Below, in pieces: positions 10,583 to 19,820 of a stretch of DNA of 57,341 bases. Position 1 is the first letter of the stretch, and each line of letters begins with the position of its first letter. This stretch comes from Nitrospira sp. (GTDB lineage Bacteria; Nitrospirota; Nitrospiria; Nitrospirales; Nitrospiraceae). The notes under the pieces are model-generated. The model was given only the letters and a program-made list of their open reading frames with translations, made no database searches and was not told the origin of the DNA. A program made the translations under genes and the position numbers. The stretch lies in contig JANDJL010000019.1 in the NCBI GenBank assembly GCA_024330965.1, positions 1 to 57,341 of the forward strand, written 5' to 3'.

Positions 10583-11053
10583 CTACGGGATTTTAAACTC
10601 CAGTATGGAGCCCTTCTCGATTTTGTACTCCTCGGCGGTACCGGCGGCGAGTTCCAGCACGTACATCGCGTCTTCGCTGTTTGGTTTGTAGAGCGGGCAG
10701 GAGTCGTCGGTCTTCGTGCAAATCGGGACGTGTCGCTCAACGTGAACGACTCGTTTGTTGGCGTCCATCCAGATCATATCGAGCGGGATTTTGGTGTTTT
10801 TCATCCAAAAGCCCCACGCGTGCGGCTGGCCGAAGACAAAGACCATTCCGCGGTTCTTGTCCAGATGGTCACGATACATCAGGCCCACGGCGCGTTTGAG
10901 AGGGGTGTCGGCGATCTCGGCCTGGATGGTGACGCCGGACGGCGTTTTGATGGGAATCAGCCGGCCATCGGCGGCGGATACAGAGGAGGCCGCCAAGACA
11001 AAGCCGGTTAGGACAGTGATGGTGAGGCCGCTCGGGGCGCCGATACGGTGCAT
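10583..11053 (-). CDS. Exported DUF192 family protein
   Basis: A 156-residue protein with a Sec-type signal peptide (residues 1-27, ending SSVSA-A) and a DUF192 domain: VTIQAEIADTPLKRAVGLMY, then GMVFVFGQPHAWGFWMKNT and IPLDMIWMD. DUF192 proteins are small and usually periplasmic; their biochemical role is not established. It is transcribed towards rel/spoT, with about 100 bases between the converging ends. Confidence 0.85.
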   Translation of the reverse strand: MHRIGAPSGLTITVLTGFVLAASSVSAADGRLIPIKTPSGVTIQAEIADTPLKRAVGLMYRDHLDKNRGMVFVFGQPHAWGFWMKNTKIPLDMIWMDANKRVVHVERHVPICTKTDDSCPLYKPNSEDAMYVLELAAGTAEEYKIEKGSILEFKIP

Positions 11054-11210
11054 GTCGTCATCCTATGCGGCCGGGCCATACTGAGTCAAGAAATCCTCTC
11101 TTGAGCAGAGAGGTTGCGTGGCGCGCGATCCTTGCAATCGCCTCAAGGGCTGTGCCATGCTTCCACACGAAAAGACCCTTCTTCGACTTGGAGCATGAAC
11201 GAGGGAATCC

Positions 11211-11396
11211 ATGCAGGAAAAACGTCGCGTGCTGTATAAGAAAGGGGTGTTTGTCTGCCCCACGTGCCGTCAGTCGTATGTGCAGGAGAAATGGATTGAA
11301 GAGTGGCGGATCCGATGTCACCGTTGTAGCTACAGGGGGTCGTTGACGGAGGTGTCCGTCGAAGAGCATATGGAAGAAGAGACCTTTCGGTACTAG
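11211..11396 (+). CDS. Small zinc-ribbon protein
   Basis: A 61-residue protein with two CxxC pairs (CPTC at 16-19 and CHRC near 36-39) separated by WIEEWRIR, a classic four-cysteine zinc ribbon. The rest is charged, with an acidic C-terminus. The ATG follows gagggaatcc. Such mini-ribbons can bind nucleic acid or partner proteins; no specific function can be read from this one. Confidence 0.65.
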   Translation: MQEKRRVLYKKGVFVCPTCRQSYVQEKWIEEWRIRCHRCSYRGSLTEVSVEEHMEEETFRY

Positions 11397-11429
11397 CCCG
11401 CTGATGAGAGTCCCGGCCTCATTCAGGGC

Positions 11430-12050
11430 ATGGTGTTTGTCATGAAGCTCAGACAAATCCCTGCGGCAATCGTTGTGATCTTTATGATGGTCTGTGTGCC
11501 GGGGCACCGGTCATGGGCGGCCGAAGCTCCGCCGCCGGTGAAGGTTCTAGTGGCCTATCACTCCCTGTCCGGCAATACGGAGCGGATGGCGGAGGCGGTG
11601 GTTGAGGGCGCCAAGTCGGTAGCGGGGACCATGGTCGTGCTCAAACGTGTGGGGCAAGTGACGGCGGAGGATCTGTTGTCGTCGGATGCCGTGATCGTCG
11701 GCTCGCCGGTCTATTGGTCTAATATGGCGGGAGAGGTCAAAACGTTTTTCGATGACTGGCAGTTCAAGTTCGGCATCTTCCCCGAGTTTAAGATGAAAAA
11801 CAAAGTTGGAGCCGCCTTTGCCACGGGGGGACAGGTTTCCGGAGGCAAAGAGATCACGATGCTGACCATTCTTGCTGCCATGCTGGGTAATCAAATGATC
11901 GTGGTCAGCGGCGGAGGAGCATTCGGGGCCTCTGCGACAACGGAAGGCGATAGCCCTGGCATTGACAAGAAAGAACTCGCCGACGCCAAGGCGCTGGGGC
12001 AACGGGTCGCCGAGGTTGCCAAACGTCTTGTCGGTTCCCCTTCCCAGTAA
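11430..12050 (+). CDS. Exported flavodoxin/WrbA-like protein
   Basis: A 206-residue flavodoxin-fold protein with LVAYHSLSGNTERMAEAV (phosphate-binding loop of FMN, residues 40-57), GSPVYWSNMAGEVKTFFD and a WrbA-type FATGGQVSGGKE loop. WrbA-type enzymes use FMN for two-electron quinone reduction. It has a clear hydrophobic leader (residues 5-31, ending HRSWA-AEA) that predicts export, which is unusual for this fold. No twin-arginine motif is visible. A second ATG at 11442 is also possible and keeps the leader. Confidence 0.8.
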   Translation: MVFVMKLRQIPAAIVVIFMMVCVPGHRSWAAEAPPPVKVLVAYHSLSGNTERMAEAVVEGAKSVAGTMVVLKRVGQVTAEDLLSSDAVIVGSPVYWSNMAGEVKTFFDDWQFKFGIFPEFKMKNKVGAAFATGGQVSGGKEITMLTILAAMLGNQMIVVSGGGAFGASATTEGDSPGIDKKELADAKALGQRVAEVAKRLVGSPSQ

Positions 12051-12246
12051 CTCCCCTTTTTTCAAGAGCAAAACGGATCACAGGCGCCTCCTCGGTCGCC
12101 GATTTTTCCGGTCCTCCTATGCAAACGTTCGATTCAATGAGAAATGCGCGACGCACGCCGACCAGGGGATAAGGAAGAAAGATGGCCGAACAATCCGTGA
12201 GTCTATCGCCTGATCCAAAAGATGGTAGCCGAAAGGGACGGCATGA

Positions 12247-12456
12247 TTAGAGGCAATCCACGGGCGAGTGGCATGTGGCGGGGACTTCCCCAGCGGCGAG
12301 CTCGACGAATTCATGGATATGCTTAGCGCAACGGCCACAACAGTCTTTGTCCGTGAGGCCGAACTTCGCTTTCAACTGGCTTGCTGTCGCGCAGCCAGCC
12401 CGCCCGGCTTCCCGAACATCCGACTCGGTAATTCCCTTACACAGGCACAGATACAT
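12247..12456 (-). CDS. Bacterioferritin-associated ferredoxin-like [2Fe-2S] protein
   Basis: A 69-residue Bfd-type protein: MYLCLCKGIT provides Cys4 and Cys6, and KDCCGRCAKHI supplies the second pair (Cys40 and Cys43, with an extra Cys39). Bfd reduces bacterioferritin to release stored iron; the domain also occurs in other electron-transfer roles. An aaaggag sequence precedes the ATG. No bacterioferritin gene lies in the window, so the partner is unknown. Confidence 0.82.
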   Translation of the reverse strand: MYLCLCKGITESDVREAGRAGCATASQLKAKFGLTDKDCCGRCAKHIHEFVELAAGEVPATCHSPVDCL

Positions 12457-12567
12457 GACGATCTCCTTTTGCGATTATGAGAAGCATTCTCAGTATGCCA
12501 CAACGCTCTCGCTTCTGTCAACTTGGATCGGAGACAAACTCTGCGGGAGGGGGGATGGAGGGGAAGG

Positions 12568-12588
12568 GGCGAAAGGCGAAAGGCGAAA
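12568..12588. repeat. Three tandem copies of GGCGAAA
   Basis: A heptanucleotide, GGCGAAA, is repeated three times without spacer in the intergenic region between the Bfd-like gene and the pseudouridine synthase, within a longer purine-rich run. It is a simple-sequence tract prone to length change; no function is evident. Confidence 0.6.
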
Positions 12589-12673
12589 GGGATGACTGTT
12601 TACTCATGATCGATCGTGGTTGCTCTTGTGGCTCGGTTATCAGTTGGGGCATAGAAGAGTGTTGTGAAAGAAG

Positions 12674-13318
12674 ATGACGACCATGCAAGGATACGCCATT
12701 GCCTTCAATAAGCCTTACGGCGTGTTGCCGTGTTTTACCGATCGCGATGGCAGGGCGACCTTGGCGGATTTCATTTCGTTGCCTGGAGTCTATGCGGCGG
12801 GACGTCTTGATCGGGATAGCGAAGGATTGCTGATATTGACGTCCGACGGGGCGCTGGTGCATCGGATTACGGATCCTCGGCATCGGTTGCCGAAGGTCTA
12901 TCTGGCACAGGTTGAGCGAATCCCCGATGAATTGGCCCTTGCAACATTGGAACGGGGCGTTGTGCTGAGTGGGCGGAAAACAAGACCGGCCAGAGTTCAA
13001 GTGTTGGCGGAAGAGCCGGCGGTGCCGGAGCGGCCCACACCCATCAGATTTCGGAAGACTGTACCGACTGCGTGGCTGGAAATCACGATCCATGAAGGGA
13101 GAAATCGCCAAGTTCGCCGAATGACAGCGGCCGTGGGGCATCCGACGTTGCGGCTGATACGAATTGCTATCGGGCCGATCAAGCTGGGAGATCTCAAGCC
13201 CGGTCAATGGCGGGTGTTGACTGAAGAAGAAATCAGGGCCTTCGGCCGACTGACGGATGGGCGACCTGTCACGCGGAGAGAGGTTCGATCCAAAGGGATC
13301 CGCACGCAGGGATCGTGA
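12674..13318 (+). CDS. RluE/RsuA-type pseudouridine synthase
   Basis: A 214-residue enzyme that isomerises uridine in rRNA. It starts directly in the catalytic domain (AIAFNKPYGVLPCFT), has the catalytic AGRLDRDSEGLL with Asp46, and the family motif EGRNRQVRRMTAAVGHPTLRLIR (split core at about 139-160). It lacks the N-terminal S4 domain found in RsuA and RluB, and its length is close to that of RluE, which modifies 23S rRNA; that subgroup assignment is inferred. Confidence 0.88.
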   Translation: MTTMQGYAIAFNKPYGVLPCFTDRDGRATLADFISLPGVYAAGRLDRDSEGLLILTSDGALVHRITDPRHRLPKVYLAQVERIPDELALATLERGVVLSGRKTRPARVQVLAEEPAVPERPTPIRFRKTVPTAWLEITIHEGRNRQVRRMTAAVGHPTLRLIRIAIGPIKLGDLKPGQWRVLTEEEIRAFGRLTDGRPVTRREVRSKGIRTQGS

Positions 13319-13353
13319 CCGCTACAGGCCTGCCTTCAGAACGGCGGAAGCGG

Positions 13354-15165
13354 TTACAACGTGCTTTCCAACTGACTCACCATGTCCCGGATTGTGTCGA
13401 AGCCTGATTGCCAGAAGGTTTCTGATGTCATGTCAACGCCGATGGCGGAGAGAATTTCTCGGGGAGATTTCGAGCCTCCCATCGCCAGGAGATCCAAATA
13501 TTGGGGAATGAACGACGTCCCTTGTTCCTTGTACATGCGGTAGAGCGCCAGCACCAACAAATTGCCAAAACTATAGGCGTAGCAATAGAAAGGACTGGCG
13601 TAGAGATGCGGGATCGTCAGCCATTCCCAGCGAAATTCGTCAGGCACCTTCACCGCCTTGCCGAATTGTTGCTTCAATTCATCGAGATAGGCCTGAGCCA
13701 GTTGCTCTGCGGTTGCTCCTTCGGCGACCATCTCGTGGGCCAGTTTTTCGAATCGAACAAAGTAAGCTTGGCGGAGCACGGTGGCGTAGATGTCGTCTAA
13801 TTGGCTGAGGAGGAGTCCCTGTCGAACAGATTTACTTCGTTCGTTCGACATTAATGAGTCGGAGAGAATCCGCTCGCCGAAGACCGATGCCGTTTCCGCC
13901 AACGGAAGGGTGGCATGGAAGGTGAAGATGGAGTGATCCTTCGCCATCATGCCGTGGACGGCGTGGCCGAGTTCGTGCGCCATGGTCGCTACGTCGCGGG
14001 CCTCTCCCGTGTAATTGAGCATGACATAGGGGGTCAATCCTGGAACGACGCTGTAACAGTAGGCCCCTCCCATTTTGCCGGGGCGGGTCGGCGCATCGAT
14101 ATGCCGTTCGCGAAAAACCTGCTCGGCCAGTTCAGCAAGCCGGGGAGAGAAGCTGCGATAGGCCTCGATCACCATCGCGGCCGCGTCGGCATAGGAGTAC
14201 TTCTTCGCCTCGGTCCTGTGTGGGGCATAGAGGTGGTAGCGACTCATCGGGGTGATCTTGCAGATCTTGGCTTTGAGTAAAAAGTAGGTCTGGAAAACAT
14301 CCGCGTTTTTGGCACAGGAGGCGAGCAATGTCTCGACGGCCTGGTCGGGAATGTCGTTGCTCACATTACGGGGAGCGATCGGCGACGCAAAGTGACGGAG
14401 TCCGATATTCTCGGCTTTCCAATCGTTCACCAACGTTCGGTACATTTCTCCCAGCAAGTCGCGGTGCGCGGTAAAAACTCGATATAGCTCCTGATAGGCC
14501 GCTTGGCGCACCGCGGCTTTGGGATTGCGAACATAGGCCATCAAGCCCTCGCGGTTCACGGTTTTTGCTTTGCCGCCCTCCCGGATGGTGAAGGTCAACC
14601 CGTTCGTGACCAGATCGTAGAGCGTGTGCACCGCGCTTCTCCCGGTGACGTTTTTGATATTGATGATTTTTTCTTCGGGCTCAGAGAGCGTGTGCGGCTT
14701 GAAACGGCGAATGGTCTCCATGTGATAGCGCAAGTCGCCCATGTCCGCTAACAACCGCTCTGCGTTGGTGTCATCGACGCTTTGCCACCAGAGATCAAAG
14801 AAGAGTAGTCGATTGTTCAAGGTGGTCAGTCGTTCCTCGACCCGTGTCTTGAACGATCGTGCGTCGGCGTTTTTGGTGTTTTCAGAGAACCAGAGATAAG
14901 CATAGGCGCCCAAGCGCGCCGAACCCCGGGCAATCTCCTCGCTGAGGCGTAGCAGCGTGAGTAGCTCTCGGCTTGCTATGGATGGGGCCAATGTGGGACG
15001 AGCAGCCTCGATGTGGGTCGCTTTTGATTCCAGGTCCGCCAGCAGCGAGTCGAATTTGCCGACGGGGTCGTCGATGAGGTCCTTGAGGTTCCACCGATCA
15101 GGAAACGTGTGACGTCTGCGAGGGGGAGCTGTCGGGGTCCGTCGTGTTCGTGTCCGTCCGGCCAT
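13354..15165 (-). CDS. pepF: Oligoendopeptidase F family metallopeptidase (M3B)
   Basis: A 603-residue cytoplasmic zinc peptidase that would cut short peptides. The metal site is HELGH (397-401) followed by the third-ligand glutamate in LPLAETASVFGE, and the substrate-binding C-terminal part has YASPFYCYAYSFGNLL. Length and domain order fit PepF. The N-terminal 20 residues are Arg/Thr/Pro rich with no signal peptide. A gacaggag Shine-Dalgarno precedes the ATG. Confidence 0.94.
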   Translation of the reverse strand: MAGRTRTRRTPTAPPRRRHTFPDRWNLKDLIDDPVGKFDSLLADLESKATHIEAARPTLAPSIASRELLTLLRLSEEIARGSARLGAYAYLWFSENTKNADARSFKTRVEERLTTLNNRLLFFDLWWQSVDDTNAERLLADMGDLRYHMETIRRFKPHTLSEPEEKIINIKNVTGRSAVHTLYDLVTNGLTFTIREGGKAKTVNREGLMAYVRNPKAAVRQAAYQELYRVFTAHRDLLGEMYRTLVNDWKAENIGLRHFASPIAPRNVSNDIPDQAVETLLASCAKNADVFQTYFLLKAKICKITPMSRYHLYAPHRTEAKKYSYADAAAMVIEAYRSFSPRLAELAEQVFRERHIDAPTRPGKMGGAYCYSVVPGLTPYVMLNYTGEARDVATMAHELGHAVHGMMAKDHSIFTFHATLPLAETASVFGERILSDSLMSNERSKSVRQGLLLSQLDDIYATVLRQAYFVRFEKLAHEMVAEGATAEQLAQAYLDELKQQFGKAVKVPDEFRWEWLTIPHLYASPFYCYAYSFGNLLVLALYRMYKEQGTSFIPQYLDLLAMGGSKSPREILSAIGVDMTSETFWQSGFDTIRDMVSQLESTL

Positions 15166-15311
15166 GGGAGAACTCCTGTCTGAGTCTGGTCGGTGATCAT
15201 ACCATCAGTTTGGTCGAGAAAAAGAGGGAAAAAGTGGGAAGAGCCGGATGCGACGCCGACGCATTGACGAAGCCGGACTGGCTGTGACAGGGTGTAAAAA
15301 AGAAGCCTGCC

Positions 15312-15560
15312 ATGATCGATCATGAATGTAATCGCGCCGTGCAGTATGTGACGTCCCGTACGTCATACAGCCATGAGACCGTGGCCGAGATTTTAAAGAC
15401 CGGGTTCTACGAATTGTCGTCGCTGGCGACTCAAACCACATGCCAATTCGATCGTGAGACAGTGCTCGAATACGTCTTACAATGGACCATCAAACGCACT
15501 GGCAAACGCACTGGTCGGCTGGAACCGTTGGTGAGGGAAGTCTTGGGTTGCGCTGGATGA
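15312..15560 (+). CDS. Hypothetical 82-residue protein
   Basis: An ATG-initiated frame with a plausible helical protein (VTSRTSYSHETVAEILKTGF, then ETVLEYVLQWTIKRTGK). The alternation suggests a small helix bundle. No cysteine or nucleotide-binding motif stands out, although it has three cysteines. It is divergent from pepF. Family not recognised. Confidence 0.5.
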   Translation: MIDHECNRAVQYVTSRTSYSHETVAEILKTGFYELSSLATQTTCQFDRETVLEYVLQWTIKRTGKRTGRLEPLVREVLGCAG

Positions 15561-15674
15561 TGGTTGGATCGAGTGTGCGACGACCTTGACACGCAGCGGC
15601 CTAATCTTCTTGGATGGTTTTCCGATGATGAGTCCGATGATGAGACGGCATCAATCTGACTGACGGAGTTTATC

Positions 15675-16523
15675 GTGGCTCGTTGGCGGCCGAGGAGAAC
15701 GGTCAAATTCGTCGCCTGTTCATGGGAAGACAATGGCTTCCGGAAAACGTTGCGCACACGAGCTCGATGCGAACGGCTTTCTCAGGGTATCGAGGACCGG
15801 TGGGTAACGCTTCGCCGTCATTGCGCAGACGAATCGAGTGGCCTTCGTCTCGGTCGGCTTCTGCACCGGCTCACCTGCGGCGGTTCCGGCGCGCAAGAGT
15901 CGGCGTTGGCCGAATTGGAACTGGCGACCCAACTGGTTCATGCGGGAGTCCGCCTGTCTTTTCTCCCTGAATCAGGGGCGCGCACCGCCGATTTGGAGTG
16001 TCATCTGGGGCACGAGCGGTTCTTTGTCGAGGTGACGGTCATGGTGGGATCGGCGGCACGGCGGCGCATCCCCTGGCGAGGGCTCAACGAAGCCGGCGAG
16101 CAAGGAGAAGAAGGATGTCGTGGAGTGATGCTCACCCATCGTATCCTGGCGCGCGTGCAACAAAAGGCGAAACAGCTTGTCGATTATTGCGACCCCGTTG
16201 TGTTGCAGATCTCTGTTCCCCATGCGGATTTAAAAGGCGGACGGGGCGGCCGACGGGAAGAAACGTGGTTGGACGTCAAGACCTTGTCCGGCGCCGTCAC
16301 CGTGCTGCTGACGAACTTGCCGCATCTCAGCGCCGTGCTGATCGCCCTGTGGGATGTGGAGCCGTTGCCGTCGAAGGCGGGGACCAGGTTGGTCAATGTT
16401 CAAGTCGTCGAGCGAGCAAGGGGTGAGCGAGGGGTTCCCCGTGTTCGGATGTTGGTGCGGAATCCCTGTGCCGGCGCTCCGTTGACGGAGCGGCAGAGAG
16501 AGGTGTTGGGACGGATTCTGTAG
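15675..16523 (+). CDS. Unknown protein with nuclease-fold-like motif
   Basis: A 282-residue protein starting at GTG with ggag 7 bases away. Residues 75-125 (ESALAELELATQLVHAGV, then TADLECHLGHERFFVEVTV) show the order Glu, then Asp106, then Glu119-x-Thr121, which resembles the PD-(D/E)xK nuclease core in which the lysine is replaced. The rest contains two beta-rich segments (DPVVLQISVPHADL, HLSAVLIALWDVEP). The N-terminal 50 residues are unusually Arg rich. Nuclease activity is only an inference from motif spacing; it may be a degenerate fold member. Confidence 0.55.
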   Translation: MARWRPRRTVKFVACSWEDNGFRKTLRTRARCERLSQGIEDRWVTLRRHCADESSGLRLGRLLHRLTCGGSGAQESALAELELATQLVHAGVRLSFLPESGARTADLECHLGHERFFVEVTVMVGSAARRRIPWRGLNEAGEQGEEGCRGVMLTHRILARVQQKAKQLVDYCDPVVLQISVPHADLKGGRGGRREETWLDVKTLSGAVTVLLTNLPHLSAVLIALWDVEPLPSKAGTRLVNVQVVERARGERGVPRVRMLVRNPCAGAPLTERQREVLGRIL

Positions 16524-16635
16524 GCGATCAAGGAGACGCAGGTATCAAGCAGGTGGTGCCGATAAGGGACGAGCCGGACGAGGCAGAGGCGAGGGGCTGG
16601 CGACTCTGTCTTGGGGCTATGTGGAGCAAGACAAC

Positions 16636-18624
16636 ATGAGGACAACCATGTCGGCGCGTCAGTTTGCAGACTATCTGAAAATTAGGGATGGCACCATGGA
16701 GCGAGCCGGCCTCAGTGAAGATCTCAATCTGCACGACGCGCTGCACGACATGGTCGTCAATTCGAGGAAGCGATGCCTCAACCCCGCCGTTACCAGCGTT
16801 ATCATCAGCGATTGTGTATTTCAGGGACTTGATCTCGTTGCCCGACCATACGGGGGGTACTCTACCGGCGCTTCAGTGCCGGAAGTGGTCATCCCCCTTG
16901 TGTTCAAGCGGTGCACGTTTACACGCCCCTTGGCTTTTCAAGCCATCCGGTTCACTCGGCCTGTTGAGTTTGAAGAATGCCGCTTTGAACGGTTTGTGGA
17001 TTGCTCCAGGTCGCATTTCTCAGGAATCTGCTTTCATGATTGTGTGTTTCAAGAAAAGGTATATTTCGAGGACACCTGCTTTAGTAAGAGAGCGTCAACA
17101 AGTCGTTGTATGACCGAACGGATCAAACGGAGCGGGGCCGAGGCGGATTTTTCCGAGTCCGCGTTCCTGGACGGCGCCGATTTTGACGGGGCCGTTTTCT
17201 TCGCCCCGGTCACTTTCGCCAAAGCGAGGTTTTATGAGGCGACGACCTTCACAGACATCCGATTTCACCGTTATGGGAATGCCCACTCATCATCTCAGTC
17301 CTTGGCTCAGTCTTCATGGGTTTTGAGCTTCACTGCTGCTCAGGTGTTCGGCTCGGTCGGATTTCTGAAATCAGCGAATGATCCCAAAACGGAAGATATC
17401 AGCCCAAAAGAATCGAGTTCTCACAGGACTCAAGCTTGTTCTTGTGAACGGCTTTTCGGTCACGAGGCGGTTGCCAGGTTATTCGAGCAGAGATACGAAA
17501 ACCATCGGGGTCAATCGCGGAAGGAGCCTCTAGAGATCGATTTCACGAACGTCTTCATACACTCAAAGTACGGTTTGCGATTTCACTCGGTCAATTTGGA
17601 AAAGTGTAAATTGGTCGGTACCAATCTTGATGTCTGCTTCTTCAACAATGTGCGCTGGCCGCGGGTGCGGGCTCATATTCCAGTTTCTGCGCCACGCGGA
17701 AGCGGGATATGGGCGGGAGTGATCTATACAATAACAAAGCTGTGGAACGGACTTGCGTGGCTTCTCAGGTGGTTGGTCTGGAGCTTGCCGCTCGGGGCAG
17801 GGAGTAGGAATGAGGAAGAGAGACAACGCGAGATCCGGAACCGGCAGATGTACGGCATTTACGATCATGTCTGCCTTCTCAATGAGCTCAACGAGATGGA
17901 CAATCGGCAGCAATCCGATGGCAACAATTGGCCGGAGGCAGGAGCTGATTCTCGTTCTGAAGCGTTGGCCCAAATCTCGAAGGCCTATCGGGGGCTCAAA
18001 GTCGCCTATGAGCAGGACCGAGACTATATCTACGCGAGTGACTTCCATTTCGGCGAGAAAGAACTTCGGCGCATGAATCCCGAGGTGCCCTGGCCTACGA
18101 AGGTTCAACTGAATCTCTTCTGGCTGATCAATGGATACGGCGAACGTGCCTTACGGCCGGTTGGTTGGTTTGTGTGTGTTTGGGTGATCGGCGCGTGCGT
18201 CTATTGGTGGAATGGGGAGCTGACTCGCCCATCGCCTTCGGTAGCAGCCGTAGCGACGCTCCATGCGGCAGCAAATGTGGCTGACATCGCATCACATGAG
18301 ATGCAAGAAGGCGATTCAAGTCTCGTTGCCGGGGGTCCGAGGCAGGTTCCTTCGTTCGTTAGAGTGGAACCGAAAAGGGGCGAAGGGGGTGGACAAGGCC
18401 TTGCATCAGGTCAAGAGTCGGGGAACGTCGCAATTGGGTGGTGGGAGGCGGCGGGCTTCAGTTTGGGAACGATGGCATTTTTGAAACCGGATTTTCTGGT
18501 GCCGAAGGCAACGGCGGAAGGAGGGTGGAATTGGACTGGCCTCTTGATCGGCTTTCAGACCCTTGCTGGCCCCGCGCTGTTTGCGATGTTTGCCTTGGCG
18601 ATCCGCAACAAGCTGAAACGATGA
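16636..18624 (+). CDS. Pentapeptide-like membrane protein with channel-type C-terminus
   Basis: A 662-residue protein. The ATG used here has ggag 9 bases upstream; a GTG 15 bases earlier is the alternative. Residues about 55-240 contain imperfect pentapeptide/beta-helix units (VIISDCVFQGLDL, FKRCTFTRPLAF, VEFEECRFERFVD, ADFSESAFLDGADFDGAVFF), with a second block near 310-340 (EIDFTNVFIHSKYGL, LEKCKLVGTNLDVCFFN). A hydrophobic segment (WLLRWLVWSLPLGAG) and a cytoplasmic-looking helical domain follow. The C-terminus has GWFVCVWVIGACVYWW, a re-entrant-like GWWEAAGFSLGTMAFLKP and a last helix ending AIRNKLKR, resembling two-helix ion-channel modules in other pentapeptide proteins. Transport activity is not proven. 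Confidence 0.65.
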   Translation: MRTTMSARQFADYLKIRDGTMERAGLSEDLNLHDALHDMVVNSRKRCLNPAVTSVIISDCVFQGLDLVARPYGGYSTGASVPEVVIPLVFKRCTFTRPLAFQAIRFTRPVEFEECRFERFVDCSRSHFSGICFHDCVFQEKVYFEDTCFSKRASTSRCMTERIKRSGAEADFSESAFLDGADFDGAVFFAPVTFAKARFYEATTFTDIRFHRYGNAHSSSQSLAQSSWVLSFTAAQVFGSVGFLKSANDPKTEDISPKESSSHRTQACSCERLFGHEAVARLFEQRYENHRGQSRKEPLEIDFTNVFIHSKYGLRFHSVNLEKCKLVGTNLDVCFFNNVRWPRVRAHIPVSAPRGSGIWAGVIYTITKLWNGLAWLLRWLVWSLPLGAGSRNEEERQREIRNRQMYGIYDHVCLLNELNEMDNRQQSDGNNWPEAGADSRSEALAQISKAYRGLKVAYEQDRDYIYASDFHFGEKELRRMNPEVPWPTKVQLNLFWLINGYGERALRPVGWFVCVWVIGACVYWWNGELTRPSPSVAAVATLHAAANVADIASHEMQEGDSSLVAGGPRQVPSFVRVEPKRGEGGGQGLASGQESGNVAIGWWEAAGFSLGTMAFLKPDFLVPKATAEGGWNWTGLLIGFQTLAGPALFAMFALAIRNKLKR

Positions 18625-18756
18625 CATCTCCTGGAGTGTGGTACAGTGTCGTGATGGTGTTCGGCAACGCTGCAAGAAATAAGACGGCTCCGGCCAAGCG
18701 CGGGACTCTCAAGGTGGGAAGAAGCGGAGCATGACTCAGGGCACATGGGAGGCATC

Positions 18757-19350
18757 TCAGGACTTCCGGCGTGCGTTGTAGATGATTCCCCCACTCTTTC
18801 TGTAGAGTTCAAGCACCGCGACGGCTTCCCTTCGACAGAGATCCCGCACAACGGCGATACCCCTTCGTTCGAGGGCTGCGATCCATCGTCTCGGTTTGGG
18901 ACCTTCGTCAAATCCGATTGCCTCTGCATCGCCGGCTCTGGCGCCGCACAATACCCGCCGGACGCCGGACCACGGGATTGCGCCGAAACACATGGCGCAG
19001 GGCTCGCAACTGGTGACCAATTCATGTTCCGGTATGCCGGGAGCGCCGAGGTCAAAATGACGAAGGGTGTGTTGCGCGTTGGCAAGGGCCACCAGCTCGG
19101 CATGGGCAAGCGAGCAGGACGTTGCGACGACGAGGTTCGCTCCGACCGAGACCAGCCGTCCCGTCCTCGTTTCGAAGACGGCCGCGGCGAAGGGGCCGCC
19201 GCTTCTCCTCGCAACGTTTGCCCGGGCCACGCCGATGACAAACTGCATGCGGTCTTCATCCGACCGGAGCGGCCGGTTCGTCTGCCGCATAAGGCCGGCC
19301 GTCCATCGAGGCAGGCGGAAAGGATGCGGGAGGAAACGACGTTGCGTCAC
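18757..19350 (-). CDS. Cytidine/deoxycytidylate-type deaminase
   Basis: A zinc-dependent deaminase with HAELVALANAQ (His and catalytic Glu) and SCEPCAMCFGAI (the PCxxC zinc ligands), preceded by GGPFAAAVFETRTGRLV. The pattern fits the guanine deaminase/TadA-like branch. I start it at a GTG that overlaps the stop of the upstream TPR gene (GTGA), giving 197 residues; the ATG at 19290 would give 177. The overlap suggests translational coupling. Confidence 0.82.
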   Translation of the reverse strand: MTQRRFLPHPFRLPRWTAGLMRQTNRPLRSDEDRMQFVIGVARANVARRSGGPFAAAVFETRTGRLVSVGANLVVATSCSLAHAELVALANAQHTLRHFDLGAPGIPEHELVTSCEPCAMCFGAIPWSGVRRVLCGARAGDAEAIGFDEGPKPRRWIAALERRGIAVVRDLCRREAVAVLELYRKSGGIIYNARRKS

Positions 19351-19664
19351 GACGGTAGGGCGCCCTTTAAGGCTTCCAAGTTTCTCGTGACCATGAGGTC
19401 GCCGTTTTGGGAGGAGACCTCGATGCCGGTCGTGATGACGGTTCGGCATTCGTCGAGTCGGTTCAAAGCGTGAAGCGATTGAGCCAGCGCAAGGTAAGCG
19501 GCCGAATAGGTCGGTTTCACCGTCACACATTGCCGCAGGGCCGCGGCGGCTTCTTCAAAATTCCCGTCGTCCATATAGGCCTTTCCCAGTCCGAACCAGG
19601 CCACGTCGTCGTGAGGATCGATCGCAAGCACTTTCTTGAGCGGTTCTATCCTTGGATTCGGCAT
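19347..19664 (-). CDS. Tetratricopeptide repeat protein
   Basis: A 105-residue protein with two to three TPR units (AWFGLGKAYMDDGNFEEAAA, then AYLALAQSLHALNRLDECR), a helical scaffold for protein contacts. The ATG at 19664 follows gggagg, which decides the start over codons further upstream. It overlaps the following deaminase gene by 4 bases. Confidence 0.8.
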   Translation of the reverse strand: MPNPRIEPLKKVLAIDPHDDVAWFGLGKAYMDDGNFEEAAAALRQCVTVKPTYSAAYLALAQSLHALNRLDECRTVITTGIEVSSQNGDLMVTRNLEALKGALPS

Positions 19665-19820
19665 GACGTTCCTCCCTTGTCGAGACAATAGCAACAGCCT
19701 CCGCTCGTTGTCTATGCTCTTGCCTGCATGCTAATCTGACGAGACGTGACGAACGGACGCGCAAAAGAAGGGAAATTGTCGTCAGGCTTGCGCTGAGCCT
19801 GCTGGCGTCTCCGTGTTGTA

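Noticed and set aside
18621..18734. 37-codon frame overlapping the stop of the pentapeptide-like gene (ATGA)
   Set aside because: Composition is unlike a protein and there is no motif; the overlap alone is not enough.
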